Source of the DNA: Pedobacter endophyticus
GTDB taxonomy: Bacteria > Bacteroidota > Bacteroidia > Sphingobacteriales > Sphingobacteriaceae
Length of the DNA stretch: 64,000 nt
Reading direction: 5' to 3'
NCBI RefSeq assembly: GCF_015679185.1
Contig: NZ_CP064939.1
Span: 5,332,001-5,396,000, forward strand
Positions 26,285-35,161 of this stretch are shown piece after piece (position 1 is the first letter of the stretch; each line of letters opens with the position of its first letter). The notes under the pieces were generated by a model, which was given only the letters and a program-made list of their open reading frames with translations, was not told the DNA's origin and made no database searches. A program made the translations under genes and the position numbers.

Positions 26285-27328
26285 ATGGTACAAGGCAAAG
26301 ATGTTGTTAAAGAGAGCGGATTAGTTTATGTAACCGATACGATGCCTGGTCTTTATCGAAAGGGCAAACCCGGAAAATTTTATTACGAAGACAAAGACGG
26401 CAACAAGGTTTCCGATGAGAAACACCTTGCCCGTATAAAGGCACTTGTTATACCGCCAGCGTGGCAAAATGTATGGATAGCCAATAAACCAAATGCCTAC
26501 CTGCAGGTTACGGGGATAGATGCAGCGGGGCGGAAGCAATACAAGTATCACACCAAATGGACAAGTCGCCGCTCTGAGCATAAATACTTCAGGCTTCTGG
26601 AGTTTGGCAGGGCTTTGCCGAATGCCCGCAAGAATTTGGCCAAAGATTTGCGCCGAAAAGAGTTTGACGAAAGAAAGGTGCTGGCCATTTCGGTCGATGT
26701 ATTGCAAAAAACGCTGATTAGGGTAGGGAACGAGAGTTATAAGCAGCTTTATGGATCGTTTGGGTTAACAACGCTTCGTGATAAGCACGTAAAAATCAAC
26801 GGCAGTAAAATCGTTATGGATTTTATAGGCAAAAAAGGGGTTAAGCAGCAATTGGAACTTAACGATCGATCGTTGGCCAGAATGGTGAAAAAATGCCGCG
26901 ACATTCCGGGGCAGGAGCTATTTCAATTTTATACCAACGGAAAAGAGCATAAAAGCATCGATTCGGGCAAAATAAACAGCTATATCAAAGAAATTACGGG
27001 TGATGACTTTACGGCGAAAGATTTTAGGACCTGGGGTGGAACGCTCGAAGCCTTACGTCAATTTGCCAAGTGCAGCGTAGATGAAGATTTGCAATTGAAT
27101 TCGAAAAAAACAATAGTTAAGGTTTTGGATTGTGTTGCCCAAAAACTTGGGAATACGCGGGCCGTTTGTAAAAGCTCTTATGTTTACCCCTTGCTAATTA
27201 CCGCCTACGAGAATAATGAATTGGAGAAATACCTGAAAATGATGAATAAAAACAAGGCCACCAGCAAAGTTGGTTTGGCGCATGATGAAAAAGTGTTATT
27301 GTCATTTCTAAAATCCACAAATAAATAG
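26285..27328 (+). CDS. Type IB DNA topoisomerase (poxvirus-like)
   Basis: A 347-residue eukaryote/poxvirus-type topoisomerase that relaxes supercoils by a 3'-phosphotyrosyl intermediate. The N-terminal domain contains VIPPAWQNVWIANKPNAYLQ and GRKQYKYHTKW. The catalytic domain has VLQKTLIRVGNESY, FGLTTLRDKHV (with a catalytic Arg/Lys region), KDFRTWGGTLEALRQF, and the active tyrosine Tyr299 in AVCKSSYVYP, matching the bacterial TopIB pattern. The family is scattered in bacteria and often found in Bacteroidota. The histidine kinase follows but has its own promoter element. Confidence 0.92.
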   Translation: MVQGKDVVKESGLVYVTDTMPGLYRKGKPGKFYYEDKDGNKVSDEKHLARIKALVIPPAWQNVWIANKPNAYLQVTGIDAAGRKQYKYHTKWTSRRSEHKYFRLLEFGRALPNARKNLAKDLRRKEFDERKVLAISVDVLQKTLIRVGNESYKQLYGSFGLTTLRDKHVKINGSKIVMDFIGKKGVKQQLELNDRSLARMVKKCRDIPGQELFQFYTNGKEHKSIDSGKINSYIKEITGDDFTAKDFRTWGGTLEALRQFAKCSVDEDLQLNSKKTIVKVLDCVAQKLGNTRAVCKSSYVYPLLITAYENNELEKYLKMMNKNKATSKVGLAHDEKVLLSFLKSTNK

Positions 27329-27336
27329 ATAACTAT

Positions 27337-27344
27337 TATATTTG
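27337..27344 (+). promoter_or_regulatory. -7 promoter element of the histidine kinase gene
   Basis: TATATTTG matches TAnnTTTG and lies 12 bases before the ATG at 27357. A TTG start at 27342 would overlap this element, which argues for the later ATG. Confidence 0.55.
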
Positions 27345-27356
27345 TTTTTTTCTTGT

Positions 27357-29219
27357 ATGCAAATCAACCTCGACGACAACGCCAGTATTTTTTATTACCT
27401 GATCGAAGAATCGCCAATGCCAATTGGCTTATATGTTGGCGAAGAAATGGTTATTAAGGTGGCCAACAAGGCTTTGCTTAAAGCGTGGGGCAGAGATAAA
27501 GCCGTAATTGGTAAACCGCTAAGCGAGGCATTACCAGAACTGATAAATCAGCCTTTTCTTGAGATTTTGGAAAGGGTACGCCACACTGGCGTCGCTTACG
27601 AAGGAAAAGAAGACCGGGTTGAGCTGATCAACAACGGCACTTTACAAGTATTTTACTTTGATTTTATTTATAAACCCCTAAAAGATACCGATGGCAATGT
27701 TTGGGGAATTTTGAACAATGCTACCGACATTACCGAGTTGGTAAATGCACGGTTAAGAATTAAAGCCAATGAAGAGCTTTTTAGAAAGATGATTCAGGAT
27801 GCGCCCGTTGCGATAGGTATTTTAAGAGGAAAGAACTTTGTAATTGAACAGGCAAATGCCGATTTACTTAATTTGTGGGGCAAAACCGAATCGGTTATAG
27901 GACTGGAACTTATTGACGGATTGCCGGAACTGATCGATCAGCCTTTTCCTAAATTGCTTACCAGTGTATATGAATCGGGTGTTTCGCATCATGGCTACGA
28001 AACAATGGCAAAGATTGAGCGAGATGGGGTACTGCAAGATTGCTATTTCAACTTCGTTTACGATCCTATCCGCAATGGCAACAATGAAGTAACCGGCATT
28101 ATGGTGGTGGCCAATGAAATTACCACCCTGGTAAAATCGCGTATGGAAGTGGCCAAAAGCGAAGAACGGTTCAGAAACCTGCTGTTGGATACGCCTATGG
28201 CTACCGCTTACTACGAAACGGAGGATATTGTACTTACGCTCGTAAACGATGAAATGCTTAACTATTGGGGCAAAGATAAGAGCATACTGGGTAAAAAGTT
28301 AGAAGACGCCGTTCCTGAGCTTAAGAGCCAGCCATTTATTGGCATCATCAAAGAAGTTTATAGAACGGGAGTTCCGTACCATGCCGATCAGCAGGAAGCC
28401 ACCCTGGTTGTTGATGGTCAACCGAAAACAAGCTGGTTCAATTTTACCTACAAACCGCTGCGCAATGCCGACGGACAAGTGTATGCCATTTTACACGCGG
28501 CTATGGACGTAACCAAACAGGTGCAGCTCCAACAACAAAAAGATGAATTTTTAGGGATTGCCAGTCACGAATTAAAAACACCTGTTACCAGCATTAAAGC
28601 TTATACGCAGGTGCTGGAGCGGATGATCAGGAACGATGGCGATGAGAAAAAGGCGGCAATGGTGCACAAAATGGACCTGCAGCTAAACCGATTAACGGGT
28701 TTAATTGGCGATTTGCTCGACGTAACCAAAATTCAATCGGGTAAAATGACCTTTAACCCAATAAACTTCGATTTTGATTTGGCCGTAATAGAAATTGTTG
28801 AAGAAATGCAGCATATTTCAGCCAAGCACCATATCAACATGCATTTAAATAGCAATGCAATAGCCTATGCCGATAAAGAGAGAATTGGGCAGGTAATTAC
28901 AAATTTTATTGCCAATGCAATTAAATATTCGTCTGATGCAAATAGCATTGATGTAAGCAGTTACGCCAGAGATAATGAAATCGTTTTGAGCGTTCAGGAC
29001 TATGGAATCGGCATTTCGAAAGAACTGCAACATCTGGTGTTCGATCAGTTTTACCGGGTATCGGGAAATTTACAGCACACCTATCCCGGTTTGGGGTTAG
29101 GGTTGTACATATCGGCAGAGATTGTGAAGAGTGAGGGCGGCAGAATTTGGGTCGAGAGCGAAGAAGGCAAAGGATCCACTTTTTACTTTAGCTTAAAGAT
29201 CAATCCGATTGAGTTGTAG
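27357..29219 (+). CDS. PAS-domain sensor histidine kinase
   Basis: A 620-residue sensor kinase without obvious membrane segments. Three successive PAS domains (about 5-125, 130-250 and 255-385) share a recurring pattern such as NADLLNLWGKTESVIGLEL and NDEMLNYWGKDKSILGKKL. A HisKA domain follows with the phosphorylated His404 in FLGIASHELKTPVTSIKAY. The HATPase domain has NFIANAIKYSSDA (N box), VQDYGIGISKE (G1) and YPGLGLGLYISAEIV (G2). The three PAS copies look like internal duplications. No response regulator gene is adjacent, so it is an orphan kinase here. Confidence 0.92.
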   Translation: MQINLDDNASIFYYLIEESPMPIGLYVGEEMVIKVANKALLKAWGRDKAVIGKPLSEALPELINQPFLEILERVRHTGVAYEGKEDRVELINNGTLQVFYFDFIYKPLKDTDGNVWGILNNATDITELVNARLRIKANEELFRKMIQDAPVAIGILRGKNFVIEQANADLLNLWGKTESVIGLELIDGLPELIDQPFPKLLTSVYESGVSHHGYETMAKIERDGVLQDCYFNFVYDPIRNGNNEVTGIMVVANEITTLVKSRMEVAKSEERFRNLLLDTPMATAYYETEDIVLTLVNDEMLNYWGKDKSILGKKLEDAVPELKSQPFIGIIKEVYRTGVPYHADQQEATLVVDGQPKTSWFNFTYKPLRNADGQVYAILHAAMDVTKQVQLQQQKDEFLGIASHELKTPVTSIKAYTQVLERMIRNDGDEKKAAMVHKMDLQLNRLTGLIGDLLDVTKIQSGKMTFNPINFDFDLAVIEIVEEMQHISAKHHINMHLNSNAIAYADKERIGQVITNFIANAIKYSSDANSIDVSSYARDNEIVLSVQDYGIGISKELQHLVFDQFYRVSGNLQHTYPGLGLGLYISAEIVKSEGGRIWVESEEGKGSTFYFSLKINPIEL

Positions 29220-29337
29220 GGCAATGGGCAATTGGCAATTAGCAATGGGCAATATCCAATTAGCATTGACCAATAACCAATGACCAATTAGCAAATGAAC
29301 CGATGAACCAATGACTAATAAACTAATCAACCAATAA

Positions 29338-29544
29338 TTACTCCTTCGGCGCTTTCTTAATTGAATGAACAGGTTGTTCTTCTTGTTCCCTTTGCTTTGC
29401 CGGATCGTTCGTTTTTGGTGCCTTATTTGGCGTGCTGTCATTCGGTTGTCTAACAGTTTTGTGGTCTACAGGCTCGCGACCTTTTGGCACTTCCTGCTCA
29501 TAATTACTGCCTGGTTTATCACTTTTTTCTTTCGGACCGCTCAT
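29338..29544 (-). CDS. Small hydrophilic, probably disordered protein
   Basis: A 68-residue protein rich in Pro, Lys, Glu, Asn and Gln (MSGPKEKSDKPGSNYEQEVP, then KGREPVDHKTVRQPNDSTPN), with no hydrophobic core and likely unfolded. I do not recognise a family. The frame opens at 29601, but the ATG at 29544 begins a more coherent hydrophilic protein. It lies between low-complexity CAATTAGC-like sequence and the 119-bp array. It could be a real small stress-type protein; confidence is moderate. Confidence 0.5.
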   Translation of the reverse strand: MSGPKEKSDKPGSNYEQEVPKGREPVDHKTVRQPNDSTPNKAPKTNDPAKQREQEEQPVHSIKKAPKE

Positions 29545-29624
29545 AATATAAATTATTGAATTAGAGAATGATTGAATTGCAGTTATAAATGTCAATTCCA
29601 CTTAATAACAAACTCATTTAGCTA

Positions 29625-30083
29625 TTGTTTGGAAACGTAAGCATCCGATGAATCTCAGCGTGGTGCATATATTCATCGGATGACTTCTAGAATTCAATCA
29701 TTCACTCACCTCTTCATTCTATTGTTCTACTCATAAAGCAGGTACTTTTTGGAATGTAGTCATCCGATGAATCTCAGCATGGTGCATGTATTCATCGGAT
29801 GACTTCTAGAATTCAATCATTCACCCACTCCTTCATTCAATTGTTCTACTCATAAAGCAGGTACTTTTTGGAATGTAGTCATCCGATGAATCTCAGCATG
29901 GTGCATATATTCATCGGATGACTTCTATAATTCAATCATTCACTCACTCCTTCATTCAATTATTCTACTCATAAAGCAGGTACTTTTTGGAATGTAGTCA
30001 TCCGATGAATCTCAGCGTAGTGCACATATTCATCGGATGACTTCTATAATTCAATCATTCACTCGCTCCTTCATTCAATTGTT
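29625..30083 (-). repeat. Tandem array, four units of 119 bp, overlapping the 3' end of namZ
   Basis: CATCCGATGAATCTCAG recurs at 29642, 29761, 29880 and 29999. In three of the units GTCATCCGATGAA pairs perfectly with TTCATCGGATGAC about 19 bases later, giving a strong hairpin; the first unit has one mismatch. Between hairpins each unit carries CTACTCATAAAGCAGGTACT (about 29728, 29847 and 29966), which also forms the last codons and stop of namZ at 30084 onward. The array therefore grew from a segment that included the namZ 3' end. Its hairpins would terminate namZ transcription. Confidence 0.92.
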
Positions 30084-31352
30084 CTACTCATAAAGCAGGT
30101 ACTTTTTGCGCATTGTTTTGTATGCACTTAAGCCGGGTTCCCAGCTTGCTCTGATCTCTTTTTCGCTCTTTCCATCAATGACCTGTTGTCTGAAATTGCC
30201 ATCACCCACCAGCTTTTCAATTGTTCCTAAAGCCTTACTCAGTTTGGTGTTAAAAAAATCTTCTTTTCTTGGAGACGCATTGTAAAGCTCGATCAGCCAT
30301 GAGATGTTTACCTGTTTCGATGCCCGCAATTTTTCTACATCATAATTTCTCAGGTCTAAGCCATAGCAAACCTGATCTTGAAACAATGGCGATTCAGACA
30401 TTCCTTTAATGCTTTTTGGCGTAAAGCTGAAATCATATTTGCCCTTTAAATATGGCGCACCAATAATGGTGAAAGGAAACATTGTACCGCGGCCATGATT
30501 TAAATATACTCCCTCAAACAAACAAGTAGATGGGTAAAGTAGTATAGACTGTGCGGTGTTCAAGTTCGGCGATGGTTTTACCGGTAAGGTATATTCCATG
30601 TCGTGGTTGTAGTTGGCATTTTTGATAATCGTAATCTCACATTTTGCCTTGTCTTTAAGCCAGCCTTCGCCATTAAGCATTTGAGCGTACTCGCCAACTG
30701 TTAAGCCATGCGAAATTGGAATGGGCTGTAAACCAATGCCCGATTTGTATTTTGGATCTAAAATCGGCCCATCAATTAAATAGCCGTTCGGGTTGGGGCG
30801 ATCAAGTATCAACAGCGGTTTTTTGTTGGCTGCACAGGCTTCCATTACATGTTGCAATGTGTTAATATACGTGTAAAAACGAACGCCAACATCCTGAATA
30901 TCAAAAACCATAATGTCTATATCAGCCAAATCTTCGGTGGTTGGTGTACTGTGCTTTCCATAAAGTGAAACCGCTTTTATTCCGGTTTTTTCATCAATTT
31001 CATCGTTTACTGCTACTCCGGCGCTTGCATTGCCTCTGAAGCCATGCTCCGGACCGAAAATCTTCTGAATTTTTACACCTCGTTTCAATAAGCTATCTAC
31101 CGAAGTTTCGGCTCCGATTATCGAAGTTGGGTTTACCACCATGCCCACACGTTTTCCCTTCAACAACGGTAGGTACTTTTCAGTCTGTTCAGCACCTGTT
31201 TTCAGTGCGCTTTCTGGTTTAATGGCATCAATTGATCGCAATTGCGTTTTTCCACTGCGCTTTGGCTTTATATCATCGCCCACGGGCTTGGGTTGGCCGC
31301 ATGCGCTCAGGGCTATTAAACTTGTAAATGCAAAGCTGATGTATCTTTTCAT
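30084..31352 (-). CDS. namZ: NamZ-type exo-beta-N-acetylmuramidase (DUF1343) lipoprotein
   Basis: A 422-residue lipoprotein with lipobox Cys18 (LIALSAC). The DUF1343/NamZ domain covers about 58-420, with KGKRVGMVVNPTSIIG, KIFGPEHGFRGNASAG, LYGKHSTPTTEDLADID, MVFDIQDVGVRFYTYI, LILDRPNPNG and ISHGLTVGEYAQM. NamZ removes N-acetylmuramic acid from the non-reducing ends of peptidoglycan fragments. The lipid anchor places it in the periplasm or on the outer membrane, where it would serve cell-wall turnover or scavenging. No other mur-recycling gene is adjacent. Its last codons are copied into the downstream repeat array. Confidence 0.9.
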   Translation of the reverse strand: MKRYISFAFTSLIALSACGQPKPVGDDIKPKRSGKTQLRSIDAIKPESALKTGAEQTEKYLPLLKGKRVGMVVNPTSIIGAETSVDSLLKRGVKIQKIFGPEHGFRGNASAGVAVNDEIDEKTGIKAVSLYGKHSTPTTEDLADIDIMVFDIQDVGVRFYTYINTLQHVMEACAANKKPLLILDRPNPNGYLIDGPILDPKYKSGIGLQPIPISHGLTVGEYAQMLNGEGWLKDKAKCEITIIKNANYNHDMEYTLPVKPSPNLNTAQSILLYPSTCLFEGVYLNHGRGTMFPFTIIGAPYLKGKYDFSFTPKSIKGMSESPLFQDQVCYGLDLRNYDVEKLRASKQVNISWLIELYNASPRKEDFFNTKLSKALGTIEKLVGDGNFRQQVIDGKSEKEIRASWEPGLSAYKTMRKKYLLYE

Positions 31353-31513
31353 AATTTGTACGCTTTTAATCTTTGGTTTTTAGGTTAAGCAGCAAACAAT
31401 TTAGCGCTTTTTTAATTATAATTAGCGAACGATTATTTACCATGGGTTATTTATGTCAAAAATGCCATTTTTAAAAAGGATTTAAGCATTTTTGCCATAA
31501 CAAATTTTATACA

Positions 31514-32734
31514 TTGAATTTCGAATATTTCATAGCGGGCCGAATTGCCATCAAATCTGAACGGACTTTTTCAAAGCTGATCGTTCGCATCGCCATCGCA
31601 GGCGTAATGCTCAGCCTGGCTGTTATGATCTTATCTATCGCCATTATTAAAGGGTTTAAAACCGAAATTCAGGATAAGGTACGTGGCTATTTAGGCGATG
31701 TTCAGATTACGCGCTACGATTTAAACAACTCGTTTGAACATACACCGTTTGTGCTCGATGCTGAAACAGAAAAGCAACTCAAAAACAATCCCGAAATAGA
31801 ATATTATTATCCCTTTGCTACCAAACCGGCCATTCTTTCGGCCAATAACGAAATTGAAGGGATAAATTTTAAGGGGATTGATAAAACCTATAAGTGGGAT
31901 TATATCAAACAGCACATTATCAGCGGTACGATCATCGATTTTTCTGATAGTACGGCGGCGATGCAGGAACTGCTAATTTCGAAATATACGGCCAACCGAC
32001 TAAAACTAAAAACAGGCGACGATTTTATCATGTATTTTGTTCAAAATCAGCTTCGCCCGCGGAAATTTAAAATTGTTGGTATTTATGATATCGGGGTAGA
32101 AGATATTGACAAAGGTTTTGTTTTGGGCAATTTCAATATTATTAAACGCCTTAATAACTGGAAAACGAATGAGATTGGCGGAGTGGAACTTCGGATTAAA
32201 AACTTCAAGAAGTTGCGACCAATTGCCGACCAGATTTACGAACAGTTGCCGCGCAACCTCCGCTCGTATTCCATTGAAGAGAACTTTCCCAATATTTTTA
32301 CCTGGCTCGGCCTGTTGGATGTAAATACGCGGGTAATCCTCATTTTGATGTTAATTGTTGGCGTAATCAATATGGTAACGGCGCTGTTGATCATGATTTT
32401 GGAGCGAACAAATATGATCGGCATGTTAAAATCGTTCGGTGCCAGTAACCTCAGCATCATGAAAATTTTTCTGTACAACGCCGCTTATTTAATCGGAATC
32501 GGGTTATTGTTAGGAAACATTTTGGGCATTGGGCTGGGCCTGTTTCAACAATCTACACATCTATTTAAGCTCGACCAATCGTCGTATTTTTTAACCTATG
32601 CGCCGATAGAATTTCACGCCGTCGATATCATCGGCCTTAACGTAATTACTATTGTTGTTTGCTTAACTGTACTTATAATTCCTTCATTATTAATTAGCAA
32701 AGTATCGCCGCTTAAAGCAATTCGCTTTAAATAA
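31514..32734 (+). CDS. LolC/LolE-type ABC transporter permease (FtsX-like)
   Basis: A 406-residue inner-membrane permease. The first membrane segment is at about 22-48 (VRIAIAGVMLSLAVMILSIA). A large periplasmic MacB-type domain spans about 50-265. Three more membrane segments follow (VILILMLIVGVINMVTALLI, YLIGIGLLLGNILGIGLGLF, and VITIVVCLTVLIIPSLLI). The end SKVSPLKAIRFK is typical of the family. Length and sequence resemble the LolC/E proteins that release lipoproteins from the inner membrane. The start is a TTG at 31514 (LNFEYFIAGRIA). The ATPase partner is not in this window. Confidence 0.88.
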   Translation: MNFEYFIAGRIAIKSERTFSKLIVRIAIAGVMLSLAVMILSIAIIKGFKTEIQDKVRGYLGDVQITRYDLNNSFEHTPFVLDAETEKQLKNNPEIEYYYPFATKPAILSANNEIEGINFKGIDKTYKWDYIKQHIISGTIIDFSDSTAAMQELLISKYTANRLKLKTGDDFIMYFVQNQLRPRKFKIVGIYDIGVEDIDKGFVLGNFNIIKRLNNWKTNEIGGVELRIKNFKKLRPIADQIYEQLPRNLRSYSIEENFPNIFTWLGLLDVNTRVILILMLIVGVINMVTALLIMILERTNMIGMLKSFGASNLSIMKIFLYNAAYLIGIGLLLGNILGIGLGLFQQSTHLFKLDQSSYFLTYAPIEFHAVDIIGLNVITIVVCLTVLIIPSLLISKVSPLKAIRFK

Positions 32735-32829
32735 GGAGCCTCTCCCTATTAAAGAAAGCGATTGTTGGTCTGGCAATGCAAGTCCCTCTCCGGGAGAGAG
32801 CCGTTACAAATTTGCCTTACTTCTTCCTT

Positions 32830-33636
32830 TCAAACGGAGACGCTTTTCCAATCTCCACCCTGTAAAGCAGCAACAATTTCACTTTTTGGCGCTAAATCCA
32901 AATAGGGGTAAGTAACTTTAGATAAGTACAGGCCCGTTGGATGCGCTGGCAACGAAAGTTTTGTGGCCTTCAGGTTGATCAGTTCGCTTTCAAATTCGTC
33001 GATGCTCAGTTCCCCTTGGCCAACCATTAAAATTTTACCCATGGTAATGCGGATCATTTTACCCAAAAAACGATTGCTTGCAATATGGAATCTGAACCGA
33101 TCGCCTGTTTGATTGACGAATAAATCGGCTTCCATTACATTGCAAATGGTGTGTTCGTATTTATCAGGGTGGGTGCAAAAGGCCCTGTAATCGTTGTATT
33201 TTGGTAAAAGTTTAACCACGGCACCCATCTTATCAAAATCAAGATTTTTCAACTGATAAAATGAGCTTTGTTTACTTAAAAATGGGTCTTTGTAGGTATG
33301 AACAAAGTAATCGTACTTTCGCTGTACCGCGTCGAAACGGGCGTGTGGCCTACCCTCCATTTTTATAATATCAAAAACTGCAATGTTGTGAGGCAGGGCC
33401 TTGTTCAAAATGTACAGCAAATCAAAATCGACTGCGTTTTCTATATCAGCATGAAAAAAAAACTGACTGGCATGTACATGGGCATCCGTTCTTCCGCAAC
33501 CGATAATTGAAATTGGCAATTTTAAGATTTTTGAAAGGGTTTGCTCTATAACCTCCTGTACGCTTTTAACATTTGGCTGCCTTTGCCACCCACTAAAATA
33601 CTGACCTTGATAGGCGATGTGAAAGAAGTATCTCAT
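32830..33636 (-). CDS. truA: tRNA pseudouridine(38-40) synthase
   Basis: A 268-residue enzyme that makes pseudouridine in the tRNA anticodon arm. Landmarks are YFFHIAYQGQYFSGWQRQPN at the N-terminus, the catalytic aspartate in IGCGRTDAHVHASQFFFH (Asp52), ARFDAVQRKYDY, and FRFHIASNRFLGKMIRITMG. Length is normal. Divergent from ychJ, with 73 bases between starts. Confidence 0.95.
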   Translation of the reverse strand: MRYFFHIAYQGQYFSGWQRQPNVKSVQEVIEQTLSKILKLPISIIGCGRTDAHVHASQFFFHADIENAVDFDLLYILNKALPHNIAVFDIIKMEGRPHARFDAVQRKYDYFVHTYKDPFLSKQSSFYQLKNLDFDKMGAVVKLLPKYNDYRAFCTHPDKYEHTICNVMEADLFVNQTGDRFRFHIASNRFLGKMIRITMGKILMVGQGELSIDEFESELINLKATKLSLPAHPTGLYLSKVTYPYLDLAPKSEIVAALQGGDWKSVSV

Positions 33637-33685
33637 TATTTCAAGTGCAATTTTACATAAATTTTAGCGGAGAAGTATTAAATAT

Positions 33686-33693
33686 TACTTTTG
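33686..33693 (+). promoter_or_regulatory. -7 promoter element of ychJ
   Basis: TACTTTTG matches TAnnTTTG, 16 bases before the ATG at 33710. Confidence 0.5.
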
Positions 33694-33709
33694 GTTGCTA
33701 ATTAATGAG

Positions 33710-34090
33710 ATGAATATATTTGATTGTCCTTGCGGAAGTAGCTTGCAGTATCAAAACTGTTGCCAGCCTTATCATTTAAAAGCCAGAACTGCCCCAACGG
33801 CCGAAGCATTGATGCGTTCGAGATATTCGGCCTTTGTTATGGCCAATGCAGAATATCTGTACGAAACCACACACGTTACAAAACGCAAAGGAAACTCGAA
33901 AGATGCTTATTTAAAGAGCGCAAAAAATACCAAATGGCTTAAGCTCGAAATCGTTTCTGCGGGTTTTGATACTGTTGAGTTTAAAGCGTATTACCTCGAT
34001 AAAAGTTTTCAAACAGACGTGCTTCACGAAAAATCTAGTTTCAAACTGGAAAATGGACAGTGGTATTATGTAGATGGAGTGTTTTACTAG
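33710..34090 (+). CDS. ychJ: YchJ-family SEC-C motif protein
   Basis: A 126-residue protein. The N-terminal zinc-binding SEC-C motif reads FDCPCGSSLQYQNCCQPYH. It is followed by the YchJ core TAEALMRSRYSAFVMANAEY and TKWLKLEIVSAG. The fold is NTF2-like and the biochemical role is unknown. The frame also allows a TTG start at 33695, but the ATG at 33710 directly precedes the conserved cysteines and fits the promoter spacing. Confidence 0.9.
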   Translation: MNIFDCPCGSSLQYQNCCQPYHLKARTAPTAEALMRSRYSAFVMANAEYLYETTHVTKRKGNSKDAYLKSAKNTKWLKLEIVSAGFDTVEFKAYYLDKSFQTDVLHEKSSFKLENGQWYYVDGVFY

Positions 34091-34125
34091 CCAATCGTAA
34101 TGTTTATACATGTAAGCCTAAAATT

Positions 34126-34660
34126 GACCACATAGAAACATACAGCACATAGCTTTTTTAACGACAAGCGTTCTCTATGATCTCTATGCCTTTATCGTTA
34201 GTTTGAACGGGGGCCCATTACAATCAGCAGCATTTCTTTTGTGACCACATAGAAACATAGAACACATAGCTTTTTTAACGACAAGCGTTCTCTATGATCT
34301 TTATGCCTTTATGGTTAGTTTGAACCGGGGCCCATTCCAGTCAGCAGCATTTCTATTTTGACCACATAGAAACATAGAGCGCATAGCTTTTTTAACGACA
34401 AGCATTCTCTAAGATCTTTATGCCTTTATGGTTAGTTTGAACCGGGGGCTATTCCAGTCAGCAGCATTTCTATTTTGACCACATAGAAACATAGAGCGCA
34501 TAGCTTTTTTAACGACAAGCGTTCTCTAAGATCTCTATGCCTTTATGGTTAGTTTGAACCGGGGCCCATTCCAGTCAGCATTTCTATTGTGACCACATAG
34601 AAACATAGAACCCGAGCTTAGCCGTAAAATCTATGTTTTCTATGTGCCTATATGGTCGAA
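34126..34660 (-). repeat. Tandem array, five units of about 117 bp, same family as 16574-17105 but inverted
   Basis: GACCACATAGAAACATAG starts units at 34126, 34243, 34360, 34477 and 34591. It is the exact reverse complement of the CTATGTTTCTATGTGGTC core of the array at 16574. TCTCTATGATCTCTATGCC and the spacer with CAGTCAGCAGCATTTCTAT also match that array in reverse complement. Unit ends (GACCACATAG and, in the last unit, CTATATGGTC) can pair into hairpins. Confidence 0.9.
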
Positions 34661-34757
34661 GATTTGTACTGCAAGCATTAATACCAAGCCGTATGTTATC
34701 ATGTATACAATCGCAATATTCACACCTATTTTGCGATTTATGACTTATGTTCACCAA

Positions 34758-35159
34758 TTATACATCAATGTCGAGCACAATCTCGATCTTCCCAGCATTG
34801 GTTTTATATACATCCAAAGCCACTAAATCGAGTGCTGCCAAATCAAAATTTTCTTCTTTGGCAAGCTCAAGAAACCTTTCTCTAATTTCGATAAGCAACA
34901 ATTTTCTCGAAAACCCAATCGAAGAGTAAAGGTCAAAAGATTTCGGGCTGATTAGCGGATAATCTATCAACACCGTAATTCCATGTTCGGCAATCACAAT
35001 TTCATCCGCATCAATCAGATTTAAAATCTCCTCGTTCGCTCTTCCGATATTAATCCAGGGCACAATTCCACCGTCGGCAGATTGAGTCGCAGTTACATTG
35101 AAGGTAACAATGCCGATCAGGTTATTCGTCGCCTGATTGTGGTTTAATGCTGAATCCAT
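34758..35159 (-). CDS. Hypothetical protein downstream of mazG
   Basis: A 133-residue cytoplasmic protein with no signal peptide. It has a beta-rich start (NLIGIVTFNVTATQSADGGI) and an alpha/beta remainder (LLLIEIRERFLELAKEENFD). I do not recognise the family. The ATG at 35159 lies two bases beyond the mazG stop, so the pair is almost certainly translated from one mRNA. A frame nine codons longer exists but would overlap mazG. Confidence 0.65.
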   Translation of the reverse strand: MDSALNHNQATNNLIGIVTFNVTATQSADGGIVPWINIGRANEEILNLIDADEIVIAEHGITVLIDYPLISPKSFDLYSSIGFSRKLLLIEIRERFLELAKEENFDLAALDLVALDVYKTNAGKIEIVLDIDV

Positions 35160-35161
35160 CG

